Source of the DNA: CAZZKF01 sp964654995 | GTDB lineage: Bacteria; Pseudomonadota; Alphaproteobacteria; CAZZKF01 | Reading direction: 5' to 3' | Assembly: GCA_964654995.1 (NCBI GenBank) | Contig: CAZZKF010000033.1 | Location: 1 to 25,240, forward strand | Length of the DNA: 25,240 nt | In this document: piece by piece, positions 7,494 to 14,670 of the stretch | Numbering within the stretch: position 1 is the stretch's first letter | How the letters are laid out: the number at the start of each line of letters is the position of its first letter | Program-made: the position numbers and the translations under genes | The notes under the pieces: model-generated | The model's database searches: none | The model's input: only the letters and a program-made list of their open reading frames with translations | Told to the model about the DNA's origin: nothing

Positions 7494-8414
7494 ATGGCCA
7501 ACGATCTGCCCGGCTCGATCGAGGAGACGCTGGCGCTGCTGGCCCGGGGCAACTATGTCGCCGATCGCAGCCTGGCGACCGCGCTTTATCTGGCCCTGAC
7601 CATGCGCCGGCCGCTGCTCCTCGAGGGCGAAGCCGGCGTCGGCAAGACCGAGATCGGCAAGGTTCTGGCGGAGACGCTGGAGCGCCGGCTGCTGCGCCTC
7701 CAGTGCTATGAAGGGCTTGACGTGGCCTCGGCCGTCTACGAGTGGAACTATGCCCGTCAGATGATCGAGATTCGCATGGCCGAGGCGGAAGGCGCGGTCG
7801 ACCGCGATCTGCTGGGCGAGGACGTGTTTTCGGAAAAGTTTCTGATCCGCCGGCCGCTGCTCGAAGCCCTGGAGCCCCAGCCCGGCGGCCCGCCGGTGCT
7901 GCTGATCGACGAGATCGACCGCACCGACGAGCCGTTCGAGGCGTTCCTTCTGGAAATCCTCGCCGATTACCAGATCACCATCCCCGAGATCGGCACGGTA
8001 GCGGCCGAGACCCCGCCGATCGTGGTGATGACCTCCAATCGCACCCGCGAGATTCATGACGCGCTCAAGCGCCGCTGCCTCTATTACTGGGTCGATTACC
8101 CGGACGCGGCGCGCGAGCTGGAAATCATCCACCGCAAGGTGCCGGGCGCCGGCGAGCGCCTTGCCGCCCAGGTCGTTGCTTTTGTGCAAAGCCTGCGCCA
8201 GCGCGACCTTTACAAGCTGCCCGGTGTGGCCGAGACCATCGACTGGGCCAGTGCGCTGGTCCATCTCGACAAGCTGGAGCTCGACGCCGCGGTCATCGAC
8301 GACACGCTCGGCGTGCTGCTCAAATATCAGGACGACATCGCCCGCGTGCGCGGCAGCGAGGCGGCGGCGATCCTCGAACAGATCCGGGCCGAGCTCACCC
8401 AGCCGGCGGCGTGA
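7494..8414 (+). CDS. coxD: CoxD, MoxR-type AAA+ ATPase
   Basis: A 306-residue AAA+ ATPase of the MoxR group. Walker A is GEAGVGKT (residues 45-52), Walker B VLLIDEID (135-142) and sensor 1 VVMTSN (177-182). CoxD proteins work in maturation of the Mo hydroxylase active site. In Oligotropha CoxD is needed to build the Cu-S part of the Mo-Cu centre, a job that would be different here because the active-site Cys is missing. The ATG at 7494 is chosen; a TTG at 7482 is in frame but has no better ribosome site. It is followed directly by coxE, the usual MoxR-VWA pair. Confidence 0.93.
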   Translation: MANDLPGSIEETLALLARGNYVADRSLATALYLALTMRRPLLLEGEAGVGKTEIGKVLAETLERRLLRLQCYEGLDVASAVYEWNYARQMIEIRMAEAEGAVDRDLLGEDVFSEKFLIRRPLLEALEPQPGGPPVLLIDEIDRTDEPFEAFLLEILADYQITIPEIGTVAAETPPIVVMTSNRTREIHDALKRRCLYYWVDYPDAARELEIIHRKVPGAGERLAAQVVAFVQSLRQRDLYKLPGVAETIDWASALVHLDKLELDAAVIDDTLGVLLKYQDDIARVRGSEAAAILEQIRAELTQPAA

Positions 8415-8420
8415 CGGGGG

Positions 8421-9668
8421 ATGACGGTGGCCACCGATCTGCCGCGCCCTCCCCCGCCAGACGCCAGCCATCTGGTCGCCAACATCATGCATTTCGCCCG
8501 CATCCTGCGGGCCGCCGGCCTGCCCCTGGGCCCGGGCCGCGTGATCGAGGCCGTGCGTGCGGTTACGCACGTCGGGCTGGAGCGGCGCGACGATCTCTAC
8601 TGGACCCTGCACGCGGTGTTCGTCACCCGGCGCGACCAGCGCGAGCTGTTCGATCAGGCCTTTCATCTGTTCTGGCGTGACCCGCGGCTCCTGGAGCGGA
8701 TGATGGCGCTGCTCCTGCCTGCCACGCCGGCCGAGAACGGCGAAGAGACCGGCGATGTGATCCGCCGCCTGGCCGAGGCCCTGGCCGGCGATGGACCCGA
8801 GCGCAGCCACGAGATCGCCGAGCGGCAGGAACGCGACGCCACCGGCACGGCCTCGACCGTCGAGCAGTTGAACGAGATGGATTTCGAGCAGATGTCGGCA
8901 GAGGAACTGGCCGAGGCCAAGGCGGCGATCGCCCGCATGCGCCTGCCGGTGCGCGCCATCGTCACCCGACGCTTTAGCCCCTCGGCGCGCGGCACCAGGG
9001 CCGACTTGCGAGCCACCCTGCGGGCCAGCCTGCGGGCCGGCGGCAGCCACATCCCGCTGAAGCTGCGCCAGCGCCAGACCCGGCCCCCGGCGCTGGTTCT
9101 GCTGTGCGACATCTCGGGTTCGATGACCCGGTATTCGCGCATGGTGCTGCATTTCATGCACACGCTGACCAACGACCGCGACCGGGTCGCGAGCTTCGTC
9201 TTCGGCACCCGGCTGACCAACATCACCCGCTATTTGCGCCACCGCGACGTCGATTTTGCGCTCGCCCGCATCGCCGAACAGGTCGAGGACTGGGCCGGCG
9301 GCACCCGCATCGGCCATTGCCTGCACGTCTTCAACCGCGACTGGGCGCGCCGGGTTCTGGCCCAGGGCGCGGTGGTGCTGCTGATCTCGGACGGGCTGGA
9401 CCGCGATGCCGGCGAAGGCTTGGCGCTCGAGGTGGCCCGTCTGCAGCGCTCCTGCCGGCGTCTGATCTGGCTCAATCCGCTGTTGCGTTACCAGGGCTTC
9501 GAGCCTAAATCTCTTGGTATCAGGGCGATTCTGCCCTATGTGGATGATTTTCGGCCGGTTCATAATCTCAATGCCTTGCGTGAGCTGGCCGAGGTGCTCT
9601 CAGTCCCGCCGGCCAGCGACTGGCGGTGGCTGGCATCCCATGCGGATCAGGAGGTGGATGCGGCATGA
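8421..9668 (+). CDS. coxE: CoxE, von Willebrand A-domain maturation protein
   Basis: A 415-residue protein of the CoxE VWA family. The C-terminal VWA domain holds a complete metal-ion-dependent adhesion site: DISGS (residues 230-234), Thr295 in GGTRIG and Asp324 in ISDG. The N-terminal half is helical and acidic (about 100-175), with a proline-rich start. CoxE is the partner of the MoxR ATPase CoxD, and the pair acts as a chaperone-like machine on the large subunit. The start lies 6 bases after the coxD stop with a G-rich stretch in front. The stop overlaps the next start as ATGA. Confidence 0.93.
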   Translation: MTVATDLPRPPPPDASHLVANIMHFARILRAAGLPLGPGRVIEAVRAVTHVGLERRDDLYWTLHAVFVTRRDQRELFDQAFHLFWRDPRLLERMMALLLPATPAENGEETGDVIRRLAEALAGDGPERSHEIAERQERDATGTASTVEQLNEMDFEQMSAEELAEAKAAIARMRLPVRAIVTRRFSPSARGTRADLRATLRASLRAGGSHIPLKLRQRQTRPPALVLLCDISGSMTRYSRMVLHFMHTLTNDRDRVASFVFGTRLTNITRYLRHRDVDFALARIAEQVEDWAGGTRIGHCLHVFNRDWARRVLAQGAVVLLISDGLDRDAGEGLALEVARLQRSCRRLIWLNPLLRYQGFEPKSLGIRAILPYVDDFRPVHNLNALRELAEVLSVPPASDWRWLASHADQEVDAA

Positions 9669-10024
9669 CCACGACGACCACGGAAAATTCCCCGCCCACC
9701 ATGCTGCAGGCCCATGACGACGTGCTGGAGCAGGCGGCGCAGTGGCGTGAGGCCGGGCGCGGCGTGGCGCTCGCCACCGTGGTCACCACCTGGGGCTCGG
9801 CGCCGCGGCCGGTAGGCAGTCAGCTTGCGGTGGCCGATGATGCCACCTTTGTCGGCTCGGTCAGCGGCGGCTGCATCGAGGGCGCGGTGGTGCACGAGGC
9901 CCTGGATGCGATCGCCGACGGCAAACCCCGGCTCCTGGAGTTCGGGGTGAGCACCGATCAGGCCTGGGAGGTCGGGCTGACCTGCGGTGGCAAGATCCGC
10001 ATCTTTGTCGAACGCGTCGACTGA
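9665..10024 (+). CDS. XdhC/CoxI-family N-terminal-domain protein (half-size)
   Basis: A 119-residue protein that is only the N-terminal XdhC_CoxI domain. It has GSVSGGCIEG (residues 64-73) with Cys70, and LTCGGKIRIF with Cys107. Full XdhC proteins have this domain fused to a Rossmann domain; here the Rossmann part is a separate gene immediately downstream. XdhC proteins bind the molybdenum cofactor, promote its sulfuration and insert it into the target enzyme. The start overlaps the coxE stop (ATGA), with AGGAGGTG (9649-9656) 8 bases upstream. In published clusters such genes are called coxF or coxI; I do not assign a symbol because the naming varies. Confidence 0.9.
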   Translation: MTTTTTENSPPTMLQAHDDVLEQAAQWREAGRGVALATVVTTWGSAPRPVGSQLAVADDATFVGSVSGGCIEGAVVHEALDAIADGKPRLLEFGVSTDQAWEVGLTCGGKIRIFVERVD

Positions 10025-10030
10025 CCCTCC

Positions 10031-10735
10031 ATGAAACGCGAGGTCCTGGAACAACTGGTCAAGGACCGGGCGGACAAGCGCCCGGCGGTTCTGGTCACCA
10101 ATCTGGACAATGGCGATCAGGTCCTGTGGCACCCGGACAACGGCAAACCTCTGGTCCTCGACGGTCTCGACCTGAGCGAGCGGGCGCGCCGTGCCTTGGC
10201 CGATGACCGCAGTGCGCTGATCGAGGAGGACGGCAGCCCGCGCCTGTTCCTTCAGGTTTTCAATCCGCCGCTCAGGATGCTGATCGTCGGTGCCGTGCAT
10301 ATCACCCAGCCGCTGGCCCAGATGGCCGATTTGGCCGGCTTTGACGTCACCGTGATCGACCCGCGCGCGGCGTTCGGCAGTGACGTGCGCTTTCCCGGCA
10401 TCCCGCTGTCCAATGCCTGGCCCGATGAGGCGCTGGAGGAGCTGGCGCCGGATTCACGTACCGCCATCGTCACACTGACCCACGATCCCAAGATCGACGA
10501 CCCGGCGCTGATCCATGCGGTGCGCTCGGACGTCTTCTACATCGGGGCGCTGGGCAGTCCGCGGACCCACGCCAAGCGGGTGGAGCGCCTGCGCCAGGCC
10601 GGGCTCGGCGACGATGAAATCGCCCGCATTCATGCCCCCATCGGCCTGGCCATTCACGCCAAGTCGCCGGCGGAGATCGCGGTTGCGATTCTCGCCCAGG
10701 TGATTGAATCCCTGCGTGGCTCGGACCGGTCATGA
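10031..10735 (+). CDS. XdhC Rossmann-domain protein (CoxI/CoxF-like)
   Basis: A 234-residue protein matching the C-terminal XdhC Rossmann domain. Beta-alpha-beta motif MLIVGAVHITQPLAQMA starts near residue 83. IGALGSPRTHAKR is at 171-183, APIGL at 202-206 and the closing PAEIAVAILAQ at 213-223. The first 80 residues form a separate N-terminal segment. With the preceding half-size gene it reconstitutes a complete XdhC, the chaperone that readies and inserts the Mo cofactor. The family glycine motif is usually GAGHVA; here it is GAVHIT, so nucleotide binding may differ. It lies 6 bases after its partner and overlaps the next gene by ATGA. Confidence 0.9.
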   Translation: MKREVLEQLVKDRADKRPAVLVTNLDNGDQVLWHPDNGKPLVLDGLDLSERARRALADDRSALIEEDGSPRLFLQVFNPPLRMLIVGAVHITQPLAQMADLAGFDVTVIDPRAAFGSDVRFPGIPLSNAWPDEALEELAPDSRTAIVTLTHDPKIDDPALIHAVRSDVFYIGALGSPRTHAKRVERLRQAGLGDDEIARIHAPIGLAIHAKSPAEIAVAILAQVIESLRGSDRS

Positions 10736-12369
10736 AGTTCGGACGCTTTCCCCTGGGCGAGCTTGACGGCGCCATTCTCGCCCACTCTCTGGAGGCCGGT
10801 GGCAAGACCCTTCGCAAGGGCCTGCGCCTTGGGTCAGGCGATCTCGAGCTTTTGCGCGCCGCCGGCTTTGAGCGCGTCATGGCGGCGATCATCGAGGACG
10901 GCGACGTCGGCGAGGACGAGGCCGCGGCCCGCATCGCCGCGGCCCTTGCCGGCGAAGGCGTGCGCCCGGCCAGGGCCTTTACCGGGCGCGCCAATCTGAT
11001 TGCCGAGGCCGGCGGCGTGGCGGTCATCGACCGCGACCGCCTCGACCGGCTCAACCGCACCGACGAAAGAATGACCGTGGCCAGCGTGGCGCCGTTCGCC
11101 GGCGTCGCCCGACGCCAGATCGTCGCCACCATCAAGATCATCCCGTTCGCGGTTCCCGAAACGGTTCTCGACCAGGCACTGGAAGCCATCGCCGGGGACG
11201 GAGCGGCGATTGCGCTGGCCCGCTTCCGCCCGCATGATGCCGCGCTGATCCTCACCGAGCAGCCCGGCGCCAACCCCAAGGTGCTGGACAAGACCCGCGT
11301 CGCGGTGGCCGCCCGGCTGGAAGCGGCCGGCAGCCGCATTGCCACCGAAACCCGCTGCCCCCACGACGAATCAGCTCTTGCCGAGGCGATTGCCGCACAG
11401 GCCCGGGCCGGGCGCAACCCGATCATGGTGTTCGGCGCCTCGGCCATCGTCGACCGGCGCGATGTCATCCCAACGGCGATCGAGCGCGCCGGCGGCCGCA
11501 TCGATCACTTCGGCATGCCGGTCGATCCCGGCAATCTCCTGCTGCTCGGACATTTGGATAAAACCGCCATCATCGGCCTTCCCGGCTGCGCCCGTTCGCC
11601 CAAGCTCAACGGCTTCGACTGGGTCTTGCAGCGCCTGCTCGCCGGAATTCCGATCGGGCCTGACGACATCATGGGATTTGGGGTCGGCGGCCTGCTCAAG
11701 GATTTTGCCGGCCGCCCGCAACCGCGCGAGGCGCCGGTCAAGGACGAACTCGGCGCGCCGGCAACGGCACGTCTGCGCGTCGCCGCGCTGGTGCTTGCCG
11801 CCGGGCGCTCGCGACGCATGGGGGCGGCCAACAAGCTGTTGAGCGAAATCGCCGGCAAGCCTGTGGTCCGCCATGTCGTCGAGGCAGCCACGCAAAGCGA
11901 GGCCGAGCCGGTGATCGTGGTCACCGGCCATGAGGCCGAGCGGGTGAAAGCGGCGCTTGCCGATATGCCGGTGACTTTCGTGCACAATCCCGATTACAAG
12001 ATGGGGTTGAGCAGCTCGTTGCGCGCCGGGCTCGGCGCGCTGCCCGAAGATACCGACGGCGCGCTGATCTGTCTGGGCGACATGCCGCGCCTGCGGGCCG
12101 AGCATCTGAACCGCTTGATCGCCGCTTTCGATCCCCTTGAGGGGCGGCGCATCTGTGTGCCCACCTATCGCGGCAAGGGCGGCAATCCGATCCTCTGGGC
12201 GGCCGAATTCTTCCCGGCGATGAAGAGCCTCGAAGGCGACGTCGGCGCCCGCACACTGATCGGCGAGGCGCCCGAGGCGGTCTGTGAAGTGGCGGTTGAC
12301 GACGACGCCATTTTCACCGATGTCGATACGCCGGCGGCGCTCGCCGCTTTGACCGGGGACAAGGGATGA
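10732..12369 (+). CDS. Fused molybdopterin-binding / MobA-like nucleotidyltransferase
   Basis: A 545-residue two-domain protein. Residues 1-335 are a molybdopterin-binding (MoeA/MogA-like) region, with GRNPIMVFGASAIVDRRDVI and LDKTAIIGLPGCARSPKLNG recognisable. Residues 345-545 are a MobA/MocA-type NTP transferase: LAAGRSRRMG (355-364) with Lys368, GDMP (449-452) and DVDTP (530-534). MocA-type enzymes join CMP from CTP to molybdopterin, making the cytosine dinucleotide form used by CoxL-type enzymes. The fusion would couple cofactor holding to nucleotide attachment. It overlaps its neighbours at both ends by ATGA, so translation is coupled through the operon. The fused architecture is recognised in databases; the CTP preference is inferred from context. 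Confidence 0.9.
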   Translation: MKFGRFPLGELDGAILAHSLEAGGKTLRKGLRLGSGDLELLRAAGFERVMAAIIEDGDVGEDEAAARIAAALAGEGVRPARAFTGRANLIAEAGGVAVIDRDRLDRLNRTDERMTVASVAPFAGVARRQIVATIKIIPFAVPETVLDQALEAIAGDGAAIALARFRPHDAALILTEQPGANPKVLDKTRVAVAARLEAAGSRIATETRCPHDESALAEAIAAQARAGRNPIMVFGASAIVDRRDVIPTAIERAGGRIDHFGMPVDPGNLLLLGHLDKTAIIGLPGCARSPKLNGFDWVLQRLLAGIPIGPDDIMGFGVGGLLKDFAGRPQPREAPVKDELGAPATARLRVAALVLAAGRSRRMGAANKLLSEIAGKPVVRHVVEAATQSEAEPVIVVTGHEAERVKAALADMPVTFVHNPDYKMGLSSSLRAGLGALPEDTDGALICLGDMPRLRAEHLNRLIAAFDPLEGRRICVPTYRGKGGNPILWAAEFFPAMKSLEGDVGARTLIGEAPEAVCEVAVDDDAIFTDVDTPAALAALTGDKG

Positions 12370-12803
12370 CCACCGACCTCTACCACAAGGACATTCTGCG
12401 CCATGCGGCGGCGGCCCGCGGCCACGGTCATCTGGAATCCCCGCATGGCAGCGTCACCGTCGACAATCCGCTGTGCGGCGACCGCGTGCATGTCGATGTC
12501 CGGTTGGCGGACGGGCGCATTGCCGAGATCGCTCAGGACACCCGCGCCTGCGTGCTCTGCCAGGCCAGCGTTTCGATCATCGCCGCCGGCGCCAGGGGCG
12601 AGACGGCGGAAAGCCTTGCGGCAGTGGCCGGCAAGGTGCGCGCCATGCTCAAGGAAAACGCCCCGGCGCCCGACGGCAAATGGGCGGATTTCGCGGTCTT
12701 CGATCCGGTCCGCGAGACCAGGAGCCGCCATACCTGCGTGCTGCTGCCGTTCGAGGCGGTGGCCAGGGCGCTGGCCGAGGCAGCTCAGTCGCGCTCCGAA
12801 TAA
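12366..12803 (+). CDS. SufU/NifU-like Fe-S cluster scaffold at the end of the cox operon
   Basis: A 145-residue protein of the IscU/SufU/NifU N-terminal family. The ligand positions of the family are present: Cys37-Gly-Asp39 (NPLCGD), Cys62 in DTRACVLCQAS and Cys124 in SRHTCVLLPF. An extra Cys65 sits in the same ACxxC segment. The spacing between the second and third ligands (62 residues) is that of SufU rather than of IscU. Such proteins assemble or shuttle Fe-S clusters. As the last gene of the operon (ATGA overlap with the one before) it may serve the two clusters of CoxS. Its 3' end overlaps the convergent hydrolase gene by 19 bases. Confidence 0.88.
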   Translation: MTTDLYHKDILRHAAAARGHGHLESPHGSVTVDNPLCGDRVHVDVRLADGRIAEIAQDTRACVLCQASVSIIAAGARGETAESLAAVAGKVRAMLKENAPAPDGKWADFAVFDPVRETRSRHTCVLLPFEAVARALAEAAQSRSE

Positions 12804-13609
12804 GCCCCGAACAGATCCTCGAGGAAGGCGCCGACAGCCTGGGCGCCGCCGGCCGCAAACACATCGTTATGGCCGGCGCCGGGAATGACGACCCGGCGGA
12901 CATCCGTATCTGCCGCCTCGGCCAGGCGGGCGCTCAGTGCCGGCGGCACGACCGTATCGCGCTCACCGTGAATGATCAGGATCGGGGCCCGCACCGCCCC
13001 GATGGCGCCGAGATTGTCGAACCGGTCCTTGACCAGGGCGCGCACGGGAAGGAACGGATAGGCACGGGCCGCGACATCGACGGTCGAGGTGAACGGCGCT
13101 TCGAGGATCACGGCTGCCACGCCCCGCTCGCCAGCCAGAGGAACCGCGACGCCGCTGCCCAGGGACTCGCCATAGAGCACGATTCGGCCGTCATCGATCC
13201 CGTTTGCCGCCAGGAACCCGAGAGCCGCGCGCCCATCGCTCAGCAGCCCGGCCTCACCCGGCGTGCCGGCGCTGCGCCCGTAGCCGCGGTATTCGGGCAT
13301 CAGAACGCCGTAGCCGCGATCGAGCAGAAACCGCGCCTTGACATCGCGGTGCGAGATATTGCCGGCGTTGCCGTGGAACAGCACGATCGTCGGGCGACCG
13401 GGCGGCGCCGGCCGATACCAGGCGAAAACGCGGGTTCCGTCTTCGGCCTGGATCCAGACCTCGGCCATCTCGGGCACCCGGGTGCGATCGGGCGGCGGCA
13501 GCACAGGATTGGGGAAATACATGAGCTTGCGCTGGAACAGATAGGCGAACCCGACCACCGCCCCGTAGCCGAGCGCCACGATGAGCCCCATGCGCGCCAG
13601 ATTCGCCAT
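12785..13609 (-). CDS. Membrane-anchored alpha/beta hydrolase (BEM46/ABHD13-like)
   Basis: A 274-residue serine hydrolase. An N-terminal membrane helix (about residues 8-25) is followed by FQRKLMYFPNP, typical of this family. Catalytic features are the oxyanion HGNAGN (79-84), nucleophile elbow GESLGSG with Ser149, acid Asp218 in HGERD, and His247 in GAGHND. The substrate is unknown; members act as esterases or thioesterases. The ATG at 13609 was chosen, with a GTG directly before it as alternative; GGGGAAGG is close upstream. It is divergent from the epimerase gene and tail-to-tail with the SufU-like gene. Confidence 0.9.
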   Translation of the reverse strand: MANLARMGLIVALGYGAVVGFAYLFQRKLMYFPNPVLPPPDRTRVPEMAEVWIQAEDGTRVFAWYRPAPPGRPTIVLFHGNAGNISHRDVKARFLLDRGYGVLMPEYRGYGRSAGTPGEAGLLSDGRAALGFLAANGIDDGRIVLYGESLGSGVAVPLAGERGVAAVILEAPFTSTVDVAARAYPFLPVRALVKDRFDNLGAIGAVRAPILIIHGERDTVVPPALSARLAEAADTDVRRVVIPGAGHNDVFAAGGAQAVGAFLEDLFGAYSERD

Positions 13610-13639
13610 CACCTTCCCCGGCTTGTGTTGATGCAGGGC

Positions 13640-13679
13640 ATTATAGCGCTTCGCATGCGCCCCGGCTCGCCCCTATAAT
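13640..13679. promoter_or_regulatory. Divergent promoter pair for the hydrolase and epimerase genes
   Basis: A perfect TATAAT occurs on each strand: plus at 13674-13679, minus as the complement of 13640-13645. With one more base each they form an inverted repeat ATTATAG...CTATAAT with 26 bases between. Each points toward the gene on its side. Neither has a good -35, and the -35 zones would overlap, so the two promoters may compete or need an activator. Confidence 0.5.
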
Positions 13680-13716
13680 CGCCGCGGCCGCAGGGGTAAG
13701 AATTGGGGTGTTAGGC

Positions 13717-14655
13717 ATGGCAAGCTATCTGGTCACCGGTGGTCTCGGCTTCATCGGCTCGCATCTGGCCGCGGCGCTGAGCGAGGCCGGACACCGGGTG
13801 CGCATTCTCGACGACCTGTCGACCGGACGGCGCGAGAATGCGCCAGACGGGGCCGAGATCATCATCGCCGATGTCGCCGAGCCCGCCGCCGTCGGCCAGG
13901 CGATGGCCGGCATGGACGGCTGTTTTCATCTCGCCGCCGTGGCGTCGGTGGAAAAGAGCCACGAGGACTGGCTCGGCACCCATCGCAGCAATCTCACCGG
14001 AACCATCGCTGTTCTGGATGCGGCGCGCACGGCCCGAAACGGGACGCCGGTCCCCGTCGTCTATGCCTCGTCGGCCGCCGTTTATGGCGACAATCCGCAT
14101 GTTCCGCTTGTCGAAGATGCGGCCACCGTGCCCCTGTCGGCTTACGGCGCCGACAAGCTCGGCTCGGAGCTGCACGCCGCGATCGCCACCCGGGTGCATG
14201 GCATCCCGACCACGGGCTTGCGCCTGTTCAACGTCTTCGGGCCGCGCCAGGACCCGGCCTCGCCGTATTCCGGCGTCATCGCCATCTTTGCGCGGCGGCT
14301 GGCGAACGCGAAGCCGCTGATCATCCATGGCGACGGCACCCAGACCCGCGATTTCATCTATGTCGGCGATGTTGTGCGCTTTTTCCTCGCCGCCATGGAG
14401 CGCATGTCCGAGGATGCCGCGATCTACAACATCTGCACCGGCCGGGCGGTGAGCGTGCGCGAGCTGGCCGAGACCATGGCCGAGGTGCAGGGATGCAAGG
14501 CCGATCTGCAATTCGGGCCGGCGCGGGCCGGCGATATCCACACCTCGCTGGGCGATCCGTCACGGGCGATTGCGGCATTGGGGATCAAGGCCGAGACCCC
14601 GTTCGCCAGGGGCCTGGAGGCCACCCTGGCGTGGATGCTGGAAGACGCCGGCTGA
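13717..14655 (+). CDS. NAD-dependent sugar epimerase/dehydratase (extended SDR)
   Basis: A 312-residue extended short-chain dehydrogenase. The NAD-binding GGLGFIGSH (residues 8-16) is followed by Asp32-Asp33, which favours NAD over NADP. The active site has Ser118/Ser119 in YASSAAVYG and Tyr143-x3-Lys147 (YGADK). RLFNVFGPRQDP and the later DGTQTRDFIYVGDV are typical of UDP-glucose 4-epimerase-like enzymes acting on nucleotide sugars. The exact sugar cannot be read from sequence. The ATG at 13717 gives the normal family N-terminus; a GTG at 13708 is in frame. No other polysaccharide gene is nearby, so it looks like a stand-alone gene. Confidence 0.9.
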   Translation: MASYLVTGGLGFIGSHLAAALSEAGHRVRILDDLSTGRRENAPDGAEIIIADVAEPAAVGQAMAGMDGCFHLAAVASVEKSHEDWLGTHRSNLTGTIAVLDAARTARNGTPVPVVYASSAAVYGDNPHVPLVEDAATVPLSAYGADKLGSELHAAIATRVHGIPTTGLRLFNVFGPRQDPASPYSGVIAIFARRLANAKPLIIHGDGTQTRDFIYVGDVVRFFLAAMERMSEDAAIYNICTGRAVSVRELAETMAEVQGCKADLQFGPARAGDIHTSLGDPSRAIAALGIKAETPFARGLEATLAWMLEDAG

Positions 14656-14670
14656 CCGCCGCGGGCGACC

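Noticed and set aside
7365..9563. 732-codon open frame on the minus strand opposite coxD and coxE
   Set aside because: Antisense shadow of two genes with intact Walker and MIDAS motifs; its composition is not protein-like.
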